Part shown: positions 42,636-54,860 of the stretch, in pieces
Numbering within the stretch: the first letter of the stretch is position 1
Layout of the letters: every line of letters begins with the position of its first letter
Assembly (NCBI GenBank): GCA_963921195.1
Contig: OY992537.1
Coordinates: 79,528,535-79,592,534, forward strand
DNA: 64,000 nucleotides
Source: Pegoplata infirma
Lineage: Eukaryota; Arthropoda; Insecta; Diptera; Anthomyiidae
Reading direction: 5' to 3'
The notes under the pieces: model-generated
What the model was told of the DNA's origin: nothing
Database searches by the model: none
What the model saw: the letters and a program-made list of their open reading frames with translations, nothing else
Program-made: the position numbers and the translations under genes

Positions 42636-43701
42636 TGAGGCATTCCACACCAAATGTCCAGTGAAAAAAAAACATGTGCACCGTAAACTTCTGAATAGGT
42701 TGTATGGATAGCCCTATATGGAACTCAGAAAATTGCGTGTTTTGTTTTTCAATTTTTCAAAAACTGGGCTTAGGAGGCGTGGTCAAATATTGGAAAAATG
42801 GTCACATTTGTGGCGAGTTGCCTTGCGAGTTTATCACATTAAAACGGAATGCACCGCAATCATAAAAAATTACTTTCTTATATAGTTTTGTATGGGCTAT
42901 CGATTAAATTTTTTTTTTTGAAAATTTTCAGAAAATGTTCTGAAATTTTCCATTTTTTAAAAAAGTCTATTTATCAAAAATCCGTCCACATTTTTTTGTT
43001 AAATTCTTTTTTAAAGTTTAGATGTTTGTCCATCCACACAAAAAATTCAGAAACGCGGTTGTCGTTTTTTTTCGAGAAAATCGCATTTGAATTTTAAATT
43101 TCATAACAATTTTGTAATTTGCTTGTATTTTCTTGATTTAACGTTGCGAATGAGTAATATTTATGCAATTGATATTACTCATTCGCAACGTTAAATCAAG
43201 AAAATACAAGCAAATTACAAATTGTTTTGAAATTTAAAGTTCAAATGCGATTTTCTCGAAAAAAACGAAGAACGTGTTTCTGATTTTTTTTTTGTGTGGA
43301 TGGACAAACATCTAAACTTTGAAAAAAAATAAAAAAAAAGTGGCATGATTTTTAATAAATTGACATTTTTAAAATAAGGAAAATTTCAGAACGGGTTCTG
43401 AAAATTAAAAAAAAAAAAAAAAATTAATCGATAGCCCATACAAAACTATATAAGAACGAAAATTTTTTTGAGATTGTGGTGCATTCCGTTTTAATGTGAT
43501 AAATATTTAATCAAGGCAACTCGCCACAAATTTGACCATTTTTTTCAATATTTGACCACGCCACCTAAGCCCAGTTTTTAAAAAATTGAAAAACCAAAAA
43601 TGCAATTTTCTAAGTTCCATATAGGGCTATCCATACAACCTATTCAGAAGTTTACGGTACACGTGTTTTTTTTCGCTGGACATTTGGTGTGGAATGCCTC
43701 A
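42636..43701. mobile_element. Foldback element, copy 2, essentially complete palindrome (1,066 bp)
   Basis: TGAGGCATTCCACACCAAAT at the left is mirrored at the right; the outer 25 bases including CATATG are a perfect inverted repeat. TA lies at both borders (42634-42635 and 43702-43703), suggesting a TA target. Arms of about 525-530 bp run to an 11-base loop at 43161-43171 (TTATGCAATTG), flanked by GATTTAACGTTGCGAATGAG and its inverse. There is no coding sequence. The whole element is one hairpin. Copies 1 and 3 are at 12627-14174 and 56048-56540. Confidence 0.9.
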
Positions 43702-44424
43702 TATGGCAATGTATGAAGGCATATATGATCATTAGGGTGCTCCAAAAAATGTAGTTGTTCAATATTGATCGTAGCTCCCCCTGAAATATGCATTTGGGTG
43801 TTAAAATATGTTTCACAAAATTATAGGGCAATCGGATGTGGGTAAGGCGTGCCGCATCGGCCCTGAAGTTTGAAAAACAAGGGAAAATATGACTTTTTTG
43901 TCATTTTTTAAATTTTTTTCGATACTTTGAGTTAAGTTTGAATTCAAATGATCACTGAAATGTGATTTAAAGTTAATTTCCTATCTTATAAGGTATTAAA
44001 AATTTAAATCGGTTGAAAATCAGCCGAGTTATTACAACTTCCCCCAGCAACTAACGTGTGGCAGACCACTTGATCAAGGAATTCTAGCCCCATTTTTGAA
44101 ATGTATTGAAATTATCTACTATAACAACATTTTTTTATTCTTCAAGCTCCAATGTTCTAAGATGATGAGCATTTATTACATTGTGTTTTGCTAACTTGTT
44201 TTAATTTTATGCTAAAGAGGTCTGAATTTTTAAGCACGGTTTTCAAATCTCCAGTTTTAATTTTTTTTTTGTTAAAGAAATTTAAAAAAATTGACTATTG
44301 GAGTTTAAGGATTTGTTAAGCACATATATAAAGAAATAAAAGCCCCAAAATCATCTAAAACATGATCATAATAAAAAATCCAATTTTCAAAAATAACTCT
44401 AATAAATATTTATAAATATACTAG
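43702..44424. other. AT-rich stretch with no gene; possible TIR AGGGTGCTCCAAAAA
   Basis: AGGGTGCTCCAAAAAATGTA at 43735 resembles the starts of some fly DNA transposons, but no mirrored end was found. The rest is unremarkable. Confidence 0.4.
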
Positions 44425-47400
44425 CGTGCGCAGGGTATTTTGTTGCCCGTAAATACAGAAAAATTTCATAATGATAATAAATGACCCATTTTTGGAACTT
44501 TTCGCTATGGAATCTTCATATATATATGTCTTAATCCTTTACAAAAACTGTGCTTATGATGATCACAACACTTACCATAAATACCAAAAACATCAGTTGA
44601 TAAAATAACCACTTCGTCAACTTTAAGACGGTCATATGTTATTAAAAAAAAAACATTGATTTATTAATTTGAGCAAAAAACAATTGAGTAAATAAAACTT
44701 TGAGTTAAAAATTTAATGAATAAATTTTGTAAAAATATGAACAAATATGTATGAATGAAAAAAAAAATACTGAAAAATTAATTGATAAAAAAATTTTAGT
44801 ACAAACAAAATTTTAGTAAAAAAAATTAAAAAAAAAATCATTTGAATTTGTTTCCAGTTTCATTCCATTTCGTTCCATGTTCTATTCCCTGTTCCATTCA
44901 ATTTCGTTCAATGTGGTGTTCATTCCTTTTTCTATGGATCAGATCATTAAAAATAATCATTTTACCCTTATTTTGTTTAAAAAAAATATATAAAGTGCCC
45001 CTTTAACTCCTTAGGAATCAGAATTTAAAAAAAAAATCTTTTGGGAATGTTTTTTTTTTTCGCTAAACGATCCTACGTTCCAAATTTCAAGTTTCCAGTA
45101 CCATTATTTCAGATAATACGAAAAGTACCAAAGAGCTCGATTTTAATCCCTTAGAATCAAAATTTCGAAAAAAGTACTTTTTACAGATTTTTTTCTGTTG
45201 TTGGATCCTACATTCCTAATTTTAAGATTTTATGACCTCTATTTAAGAAAATATATACAGTACCAAAAAGTAATTTTTAGGGGGATTTTTTCCCCGATAG
45301 AGGATGCTACATTCCAAATTTCAAGTTAATAGGCTCATTATTTAAGAATATATAATTCCCTTTTTTAATTAATTTCCTTAGGAATCAGAATTTCCAAAAG
45401 TTATTCTTTTGGGAATATTTTATTTCGCTAGACAATCTTACATTCCAAATTTCCATCATAATTATTTCAGAAAATAAAAAAAGGTACCATATTACTCGTT
45501 TTTATCCCCTTAGATCGGAATCGGAATTTCCAAAAAAGTATATTTTTCATAGTTTTTTTTCTGTTATTGGACCCTACATTCCTAATTTTAAGTTCTTATG
45601 ACCCTTATTTAATATGGGATGCTACAACCAAAATTTCAAGCTAATAAAACAATTATTTAAGTATATATAAAAAGTATTAAAATACCTTTTTTACCCGTTT
45701 TACCCCCATAGATATATATATTCCAAATTTCAAGTATCTAGCTTCAGTGGATTGTGGAAATATAAAAAGTACCAAAATACCCTATTCCATAGAATCCTAT
45801 TCCTATTCCCTAGAATCAACATTTCCAAAAACTCAGCCTTAAACGAATCAATATCTCGGGAGGCGCATCTACATTCCAAATTTCAAGTCCCCATTTCGTT
45901 CCCTGTTTTATTCCATTTGATTCCCTTTTCCATTCCGATTAGTCCTAAGTGGCTTTCATTCCGTTCCGAATATGCGCTTAGATGAGCTAAAAAAACAGAA
46001 AATTCTTTGCCTTCTTTAGAAATCTTTTTGTCGCTAAATGACCCTGCATTCCAAACTTAAAGTTTCCAGGACCATTATTTCAGGAATTATAATAAGTAGC
46101 AAAATACACTTTTTTACCCCCCTTAGAATCGGAATTTCGAAAAAGTACTTTTTCAGAATTTTTCTCGTTGTTGGAACTAACATTGTAATACTTTTTTGTT
46201 GTACCTTAATTTCAAAAAATTTAGAAAGTACCAAAGTACAATTTTTTACCACTTTTAACCCTTAGGATTTCCAGCAAGTACTTTTTTTGGGAATGTTTTT
46301 CCGTTAGAGGATCCTACATTCCAATTTTCAAATTAATAGGATCTTTTTTTCGGAATTTCGAAAAAGTATGTTTTCAGAATTATTTCCGTTGTTGGAACCA
46401 CCATTGCAAATTTTAATATTTTTGTAGGACCTTAATTTAAAAAAATATAAAAAGTACCAAACTACCATTTTTACCACTTTTTACCCTTAGGAGTCTGAAT
46501 TTCCAGAAAGTACTTTTTTGGGGGAATGTTTTTCCGTTAGAGGATCCTACATTCCAATTTTCAAATTAATAGGATTTTTTTTTTCAGAAAAAATAAAAAG
46601 TACCAAAGTGCTCGCTTTTTACCCCATTAGAATCGGTATTTCGAAAAAGTACTTTTTCAGAATTTTTTCCGTTGTTGGAAACAACATTACAAATTTTAAT
46701 TTTTTTGTAAGACTTTAATTTCAAAAAATATAAAAAGTACCAAAGTACAATTTTTTACCCCTTTTTACCCTTAGGAATCCGAATTTCCAGAACGTACTTT
46801 TTTGGGGAATGTTTTTCCGTTAGAGGATCCTACATTCCAATTTTCGAATTAATAGGATTTTTTTTAGAAAAAATAAAAAGTACCAAAGTACTCGCTTTTT
46901 TACCCCCTTAGAATTGGAAATTCGAAAAAGTACGTTTTCAGAATTTTTTCAGTTGTTGGAACCACCATTGCAAATTTTAATATTTTTGTAGGACCTTAAT
47001 TTCAAAAAATTTAAAAAGTACCATTTTTTACCCCTTTTTACCCTTAGGAATCCGAATTTCCAGAAAGTACTTTTTTTTCGTTATTTCAAAAGTATGTTTT
47101 TTCGTTATTTCAAATTTCGAATTAATTTGATTTTTTTTCAGAAAAAATAAAAAGTACCAAAGTAGTCGCTTTTTCCCCTTTTTCAAACCTTCGTTTTTAC
47201 CCCTTAAAATCAACATTTCCAATAACCCAGCCTTAGCGGATATGTATTCCAGGAGGTGAAACTACAATCCAAATTGCAAGACTCTTGCTTCAGTGGTTTG
47301 AGCTGTGGGATGATGCGTGATTAGTATGTCAGTCAGTCATCAGTCAGTCACGTAACTTCTTTATATATATAGAATAAAAAGTACCAAAGTACATTTTTTT

Positions 47401-48200
47401 ACCCCCTTAGAATCAACATTTCCAAAATCGCAGCAAAATCGGTATTTTGTAAAAGTACTTTTTCAGATTTTATTTTTGTTGTTGGAAACTACATTGCTTA
47501 TTTTAATTTTTTTGTAGGACTTTAATTTCAAAAAATATAAAAAGTACCAAAGTAAAATTTTTTACCCCTTTTTACCCTTAGAAATCCAAATTCCAGAAAG
47601 TACTTTTTTTGTGAATGTTTTTCCGTTAGATGATCCTACATTCTAATTTTCGAATTAATAGGATTTTTTTTAGAAAAAATAAAAAGTACCAAAGTACTCG
47701 CTTTTTTACCCCCCTTAGAATCGGAATTTCGAAAAAGTACGTTTTCAGAATTTTTTCCGTTATTGGAACCACCATTGCAAATTTTAATATTTTTTTGTAG
47801 GACCTTAATTTCAAAAAATATAAAAAGTACCAAAGTACCATTTTTTACCCCTTTTTACCCTTAGGAATCCGAATTTCCAGAAAGTTCTTTTTTTTGGGAA
47901 TGTTTTTTCGTTAGAGGATCCTACATTTCAAATTTCAAAATAATTGGATTTTTTTTTTTTTTTCTTAGAAAAAATAAAAAGTACCAAAGTAGTCGCTTTT
48001 TCCACATTTTCAACCCTTCGTTTTTACCCCTTAAAATCAACATTTCCAAAAACCCAGCCTTAGTGGATATGTATTCCGGGAGGTAAAACTACAATCCAAA
48101 TTTCAAGACTCCAGCTTCAGTGGTTTGGGCTGTGGGATGATGCGTGATTAGTATGTCAGTCAGTCATCAGTCAGTCACGTAACTACTTTATATATATAGA
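44425..48200 (+). repeat. Large tandem/higher-order repeat, ~285-bp best period
   Basis: Units contain, in order, CCGTTAGAGGATCCTACATT, AATTAATAGGATTTTTTTT, AAAAAGTACCAAAGTA, TTTACCCCCTTAGAATCGGA, TTTCCGTTGTTGGAACCACC and TTTTTGTAGGACCTTAATTT. CCGTTAG landmarks at 46302, 46533, 46817, 47623 and 47909 give spacings of 231-286 bp for neighbours. The array opens with ACTAGCGTGCGCAGGGTATT and closes with a GTCAGTCAGTCATCAGTCAG / ACGTAACT module before TTATATATATAGAT. That closing module also occurs internally at 47283-47370. The left third (44840-46000) is more diverged. Frames are incidental. Confidence 0.75.
47283..47372 (+). repeat. Internal copy of the closing module
   Basis: GAGCTGTGGGATGATGCGTG, TTAGTATGTCAGTCAGTCAT and ACGTAACTTCTTTATATATA match 48124-48200 almost exactly, about 835 bp apart. 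The array therefore contains at least one higher-order duplication that includes the terminus. Confidence 0.8.
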
Positions 48201-49391
48201 TTACAAGACGTTGAGCTAAAACAAACAAATACGTTATTTTCTTAGCACTTAAACAATATTTGTTAAAGGGCTGTTAGGTATGCAAATAAATACATATAAG
48301 AATTAAAACTAATACTATTTTATTAATATGATAGTAAAAATCAGCAGACAAAAACAAAATCTCAAATTCACATTGTTTAAATTTAAGTAGAATAAGGTAA
48401 GTAAAAAATATCATAAAGAATTTAAATTTATTGATTCAAAGCTTTTTTCTGCACAATATTAAATTGACATGAAAAATTTTAAATTAAGTTTCACATTAAT
48501 TTTACATGGAACTCTTCATTGTCAACATTTAAAATTTTTAAGTGCTGACTGTTGTTCAATTAATGCTTGTCAAAAGCGATTTAGAAGAAAGTCAATGCCA
48601 TAATTTGGAAAATAAATATATGCATACATGATGTATACGATTATATACACAGTAAAAAAAATTAGAGGCCTTGTCATAAAAAATAGTCATAAGTCAATCA
48701 TACTCGTAAATCAATTTTTGCCCAGTTAGTTTATTTAAACTGTGATGTCTTTCACAACTTTTCAATTCAAATTATACCAAAAAATGTTATAGCACTACAA
48801 AATAAAACCTCCTTAAGACTCCTAGAAAAACAGAGTTGGGTGCACTTTTTTGGATTCCAAAATGATTTAAATATGAAACAAGTTTTTTATTCTCAAGAAA
48901 TGTTTGTCAAAAAAAAAAAAAAATAACCAATCTTTTGAAGCTTAAAAGAAGGTACCAAACACAATCCAAAAAGCTGTCTCAAAAGAGCTTAAAATGAATG
49001 TGGCAAGTATTATGTTTAAAAATTTGTTGATTACGACTGCAAGTGTTCTCCGATTTAAAAAATAAAATAGTTTTTTTGGCTTAAAATTGGATTGACGAAC
49101 GAACTACATTCAAAAAAAAAAAATCAAATATTTGGAATCATAACTTAAAAATTTTGGAGCCATAATAGAGTGTGTTTGTTCTCTGAGAAAAATTAAATTA
49201 TTAAAATAAAACAAATTTCAAAAAATTTTATTTCTTTAAAAAAAAAAAAAAAATTCATTTCAAAATGTTTAATTTTAAATAAAACAACAAAAAAGTGTTC
49301 ATTTAAGTCGCGAATTATGTTCATAAGTGTCCAAATAAATTTTTTGCTATTTACGAAATTATTGATTTTAAATACAAACAAATGTTGTGTA
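48201..49391. other. AT-rich stretch with no gene
   Basis: No repeat or coding signal that I can support. The 88-codon reverse-strand frame at 49193-49459 starts in the neighbouring element and ends in poly(A). Confidence 0.5.
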
Positions 49392-50367
49392 TCCCAGCAA
49401 AAATAAATCGAGATTTTGGCGACAAAGCATCTTTTTATAGCATACCGAAGCGCATCCAAAGAGCGCTCTTGAGGATGCAGTAAAAGTAAGGGGAAAAAAT
49501 TTAAATTTTTTGTTAAGATTTTTTATATAAAACTCAAAATATAAAATTATATTTTGATAAAATTTCATACATGCTTTCCTTTTGAATACATTTAACACTT
49601 TTTGAATAAAAAACCATGAGTTTTAGGCAAAGACACATGATGTCAAAGAGTGCTTCAGTCATAACACCTCACATTTTAAATAAAAAAAAAAAATGAGTAC
49701 ACCATTTCCACTTTAGTTTCAGAAAATACAAATTATATTACAAAAAATGTCCAATCATATTTTAGAGTCTCCAATTATATTTAAAAATGTCCAATTATAT
49801 TTCAAAAATTTCCAATATAATTGAAAATTTTTTTAATGTAATTTAAATTTTTTTGGTTATAAATGGTAATATCTGAAATATAAATGGAAGTTTCTGAAAT
49901 ATAATTTAAAATTTTCGAAATATAATTGGAAATTATTTAAATGTAATTGGATCTCTTAGGCGATATTTCTTTCAAATGCTTGCAGGCAGTCAACTGATTT
50001 TCAGAATTAGTCAATTGTATTTAAGATTTTCCAATTGCATTCAGAAATAGTCTTGTATTTGTATTGTATTTCAGATTTTATAATTTGTATTTCAGAAATA
50101 TTCAAATGTGCATCATCTTTATTTTGCTTAAATCAGCTCTAAAAATATACATGAATTCACTGCATCTTTATAGCGATTTTTTCAGCGCTCTAAGGAGATG
50201 TGAATTCAGAGCATCTTAAGAGCGCTTTTTCGGTGTATCCAACTAGCGCTCTAAAGTGTGACATCGCCTTAGAGAATCATGCATTAATTCAGCAGGTTTG
50301 TATGCCCTCCTTGACTCGAGTTTCCTTTCCAAAAGCTGCTGCCAGTTCAGCAAAATTTCTGCTGGGA
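49392..50367. mobile_element. TIR element with TCCCAGCA ends, ~976 bp
   Basis: TCCCAGCAAAAATAAATC at the left is imperfectly mirrored by TTTTGCT/AGCAAAATTTCTGCTGGGA at the right. Subterminal blocks with GAGCGCTCTTGAGGATGCAG on the left and CTTAAGAGCGCTTTTTCGGT on the right are also inverted. The middle includes the ~22-bp AATTTCCAATTATATT repeat (49745-49960). Related ends occur at 5065 and 52643. Confidence 0.5.
49745..49960. repeat. ~22-bp TCCAATTATATTT repeat with orientation switch
   Basis: Units read TCCAATTATATTTAAAAATG up to about 49820, then AATATAATTGGAAATT-type in the opposite direction. The same family is at 25590-25860. Confidence 0.65.
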
Positions 50368-50679
50368 TTTTACGAAATTCTGCATAAAACTTACAAAAAA
50401 AAAAACATAAAATATTTTCATAAAATAAAAAAAAGATAGAAAGAAAATGACCAGGATGTTAAAAAACCCTAAGGCGTGTTAAATGTGTGCTGATGATTTA
50501 GGTCAGCACACATAACCTCTATTCTAAGAAATTTTGTACATCCTTGGGATAAAATGTTTAAGAATTTATGAAATTTCTTAAAAGAGACTTAAATGTCAAA
50601 GAGTCGTGGATATTTTCTAACCAAATAATTTTCCTTGTCGTTTTCTAAGGCAAAAAAAAATTATCTCAAATATTTTTTT
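50368..50679. other. AT-rich spacer with no gene
   Basis: Contains GTGTGCTGATGATTTAGGTC with a nearby inverse AGCACACATAAC (50485-50515), a minor hairpin. Nothing else. Confidence 0.4.
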
Positions 50680-51250
50680 ATAGAAAAGTGTTTCAGAATT
50701 GATGACTTTACCATTAGAAAATATGTTGATAATTATGTAATTGATTCTGAATGTAAGAATTTGTTGATTGTAAAATTATCTAAAATTTTAGAAAATGTCT
50801 TATAACTTTTCTATATAAAAAATCCCCCAGCAACTGAGAAATTTTCCTTAGAAAAATGTTTTGGAATCTGCCAAGAATTTTTCTACAAATAAATTTCTCA
50901 GAATCGGATAACATTTCTACAAGAAAAAAACGTCTCAGAATCTTAGTTTTCTATGCGGAAATATATTTTCGAATCTTAGATTTTTTTTATGGAAAAATTT
51001 TTAAGAATGTGAGAATTTATTTGTTTGAAAAATCTCTTAGATGCTGTGAATTTTTCTATCGGAAAAAATTATCAAAATCTATGACTTTTTTATAGGAAAA
51101 ATCTCTCAGAATCTGAAAATTTTTCTGTTGGGAGATTCTGAGAATTTTGGTATATGAAATGAATATGGAAATTTTTCTTTTGAAATTGTGTCCAGCAATA
51201 ATATGCTTGAGAATCTAAGAATTTGCATTGGAAAACATTAGAGGACATTA
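50680..51250. repeat. ~45-bp period degenerate repeat (third block)
   Basis: Repeats of TTTTTCTA(T/C)...GAAAAAT(C/T)TCTCAGAATCT, the same family as 24248-25300. The reverse-strand frame here is incidental. Confidence 0.55.
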
Positions 51251-51269
51251 AAACCGTAAAAATTTTATA

Positions 51270-51757
51270 CACTCAAAAAAAACCTTGTAAAAATACAAGA
51301 GAAACTTTTAGCTCATTTTTGTTTGCTACCTCCTATTTGACAAAAATTGCTAGTAATTTTACAAGCTTTTTACCAATAATTTTGTAATTTTACAAGGTTT
51401 TTACTACTAAAATTGTTAATTTACAAATTTTTTGACACGATAAAATTTACAAGTAGGTTTCGTAATTTTACTAGATTTTTTGCTACTTTTACGAGAATTC
51501 ATAGTAATTTTACAAGATTTTTACCAATAATTTTGTAATTTTACAAGCTTTTTACCAATAAAACTGTAAATTCTCGTGAATTTACTAGATTTTTTTGTAA
51601 AATTATCTTGGAAATTTGTAAAATTACAAAAAAAATATATGTAAATTTCGATCCAAATTTGTTTGTTAAAAAACAAGGAAAACTGTCAAATATTGGTAAA
51701 ATGGGATTACAAGACTTTTCCTAGTAATTTGACAAAGTTTTTTTTTTGTGTGTGTAA
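51270..51757. mobile_element. TIR element, ACACTCAAAAAAAACCTTGTAA ends
   Basis: Begins CACTCAAAAAAAACCTTGTA and ends GACAAAGTTTTTTTTTTGTG then TGTGTA, an imperfect inverse. The inside is a series of TTTTACAAGCTTTTTACCAA and TAATTTTGTAATTTTACAAG repeats. A fragment in inverted orientation lies at 56541-56756, and a smaller one at 38229-38266. Confidence 0.5.
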
Positions 51758-52642
51758 TATGTAGTCCACATTCGTAACTATTACGAAAAAAATATTTACT
51801 AATCATTTTCGTAAAAATACGAAATTCAGTACGAAAGTTTTTCATAATATGTAGTCAACTTTCGTGTATTTTACGAAAAAAAAGTACGAAACTTTTTTTC
51901 ATAAAATGTTGCATGGGTTTTTTCGTTGTAGTTATTTTTTACAGTCAAGACAAACGTTTTCGTTTCAGTTAATTTAAAAACGCAAATATTTTTATAGTAG
52001 TACCATTTACTAGGAAGAAGTTTGTAAAGGGTGCTAACTGTAAAAAATTCAGGGAATTAAAAAAAAAATGGTTTAAGTGTTTAATTTAATATTGAATGCC
52101 AAATCCGGCTCGATATTTAAATGTAATTAAAATTTTGTACTGTGTATAATAGCATAAACATTAGAGTGTCCTTATAACTTGAAACATTTGCGCGCCTGCT
52201 TTTTTGAATAAAAATTAAAAATTCGTTAATTTCGAAAAACGCTTTTACACATCCATGTCAGCAATTTAAACTATATAGTATACTCATTAAATCATATTGT
52301 TTGTAATGCAAACACTTTAAAGTAATTTTGAAAATACATACGTGCAAGCATTTTGATGTTCAACTTACTGATATGACAGTATATGTAAATGTGTGCGTTT
52401 GTTGTTTCACTGCTACACGTTTCTTTGCAAATCGTTTATATTAAGTTGTTAAATGACAACTTATCGCTAAAAATAATTAACAACACTCACATTTATTTAT
52501 AAGCACTCTACATGTAGTATGTGTGTTAGAGTGGCATTTTTGTTGGACATTGATTTTCGCTACTCTAAAGATAAATTTTTATTTCGCTGGACCTAAAACT
52601 TATGTGGTTATAAATTTAGATAATACTAAACCGCCTGTACAT
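51758..52642. other. AT-rich stretch with a TTACGAAAAA repeat at the start
   Basis: 51758-51920 has repeated TACGAAA, ATATGTAGTC(A/C)ACTTTCG and TTTTACGAAAAAAA motifs, as a two-copy ~95-bp repeat. The rest has no gene or defined repeat. Confidence 0.45.
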
Positions 52643-53121
52643 TCCTAACAAAAACATGGTAATGAGTTGTGAAAAGTAATCATTACCAAGAACATTATTT
52701 ATAATGAGTACCCATTACCAATAACATTATTTTAAGCCCAAAAGTAACTATTTTAAATAATATGTTGTTAAAATAAATTTAAGTAATATAATATAAATAG
52801 TTTTCAGTAATATGCAATAAAAGTATTTCCAAGTAATTTTATCTCGTTGCCTTGTATTTTTTAACCTTTACTATTCAATTAACTTAAAAATTACTTAAAA
52901 ACTTATTAAAAATTAATTTTATTAAAAACAAGTAAAATTTTAAATGCTTAATTACTCCCATTTGGTAACTAATTATTTTACTTCTTATTGGTAACCGGTT
53001 TTTACTCCTTATAAGTAATCCGAGGCAGTTACTACTTATTTATCTCCATACTCTTCACTACTTATAAACATCTGTTTCGGATTACAAAACCCATTACTGG
53101 TAACGCCAATTTTTGCTGGGT
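52643..53121. mobile_element. TIR element with CCYARCAAAAA...GGTAATG ends, ~480 bp
   Basis: Left CCTAACAAAAACATGGTAAT and right TTACTGGTAACGCCAATTTT then TGCTGGG are imperfect inverse. ATTACTCCCATTTGGTAACT-type motifs fill the inside. Same terminal style as 5065-5799. Confidence 0.5.
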
Positions 53122-53589
53122 TGAATCGATCTCGCGGTGAAATGACATTTAAATAGAAGAGGTACCCTAAAAATAGTGAAACTCAGTACGTTTACAAATT
53201 TTTTACTTTCTTATTTTGAATTTGTAGTCAAATTTCTTTAACAATTTTTAGGTATCTAAACAAAAACTACCATAATAAAAACATTAAAATTGTTCTTAGA
53301 TATTAAGTTTCACTAGTTTTAGCGAAAAAATGTTTAGTTTTGAGTTAAAAAAAAATGTTTTGCGGGTTGCCATATATACGGAAAAGAGGCAAAAATATTT
53401 TATTTTTAAAAAAATTTTATGCATTACATATTTTACAGAATATTATGCAAATTTTTGATAGATAACACTTTTATATTATTAAAACAGTTTCATCATATAA
53501 AAGTAAAAAAAAAAAACGTGAAAAAATAAAAAAAAATCAGAACGGAAATTTTGTGAATATAGATGAAGAATTTTAATTTCATTACTTAC
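53122..53589. other. AT-rich stretch with no gene
   Basis: No coding or repeat evidence. Confidence 0.45.
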
Positions 53590-54229
53590 ACTGTGCGACA
53601 GCCCAAATCGGCGGGGGTTCTGCTAACAGTTAAAAGTTATAAAGGTCAAAATAAACATATAAGTGAAAAAAAAGATTAACGTATACCGAAACGCCGCGCC
53701 GTTTCGCTGGGTTAGCTCTAGTAATCGAGATATATCGGTTTGAAGTTATAGGGGAAATTGTATTGATTTGTGCCTTTTTCGTACATTTTGACCACCTAAA
53801 TGTCCGAAAAACGCAAAGTGATGTTCAGGAAAGTTGTTGCTGGCGTTGAGCTACATAGCTTCGCGGAATATCATTTTGAGATATTCGAGATTTCTGTGCC
53901 TGTTTTGTTAATTTTGACCATCGAAATGCCCGAAAATGGCATGTCCGATATTCAAACGTTTAGATGGTCAAAATGCATAAAAACACGGGTGGTCAGAAAC
54001 AGTTTTAGCCTTAAAGTGCGAATACCATATTTTTTTTAAAAAATATGTATTTGGGATGTCTAAGAATAATTTAGCAACAAATACCAAAATCTTCGATCGA
54101 GCGAATTTTCTCGAAAACATGAGAGATATAAAAAAAACACATATGACCTATAATATTCCTCGAAAAAAATTCAATTATATAAAGTATTTAAAAAATTTAC
54201 ATTCCAATATTCAAACGGTCAAATAATAA

Positions 54230-54730
54230 AAAAATAACACGAAAACGAAACAAGCTACAGCACTTTGGATGACAGATTTGGATTCTACAGGTCCATATTA
54301 CATATATTAAATTCTTCCTTAGTTTTTGACATTTACGCAATAATGTCTAACAGTGGAGCCACAAAAACGCTTATAAATTGCATTTTTTAAATTTCAATCG
54401 CGAATATCTCGAAAACGAAAAGCTATAGAGAAATTTAGACTGCGGATTTGGAATCACGAGGTCCATTTTATGTAAATCATGTCCCATTTTGTGGCTATGA
54501 CTTACAACAACGTTACAGTTCCTAGAAAAGATTTGATGGCTGATTCTGATTCAGGAGGTCCATTACTATGAATTTTGTTGTTACCGACTTTAAAAAACGT
54601 TACAGTGGAACAACAGAAAGTACTAAAATAGCGATTTTTGGAATCTGAAAACGCGAATATCTCGAAAACGGTAAATGATAAAAAAATTTTGAAAGCTGAT
54701 TTGGAATCAGGAGATCAAAATCTATTAAGT
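54230..54730 (+). repeat. Diverged tandem units with AATATCTCGAAAACG and GATTTGGAATCAGGAGGTCC
   Basis: At least three units: GATTTGGATTCTACAGGTCC (54277), GATTTGGAATCACGAGGTCC (54443), GATTCTGATTCAGGAGGTCC (54542) and GATTTGGAATCAGGAGATCA (54698). CGCGAATATCTCGAAAACG precedes some of them. Spacing is about 100-166 bp. Confidence 0.65.
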
Positions 54731-54860
54731 ACATTAATTTTAATTTTGAAGAGTGTTTTTTTTTATTTTTTGCAATTTAAACGCGATTTTGGCAAAAAGT
54801 GCTCGATCGATGATTTTGGTTTTTGTTGCTAAATTATCCTTAGACATACAAATTCAAAAA

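Noticed and set aside
43735..43760. AGGGTGCTCCAAAAA as start of a DNA transposon
   Set aside because: No mirrored terminus found to either side; the similar AGGGTGGCTCAA at 61443 is also unpaired.
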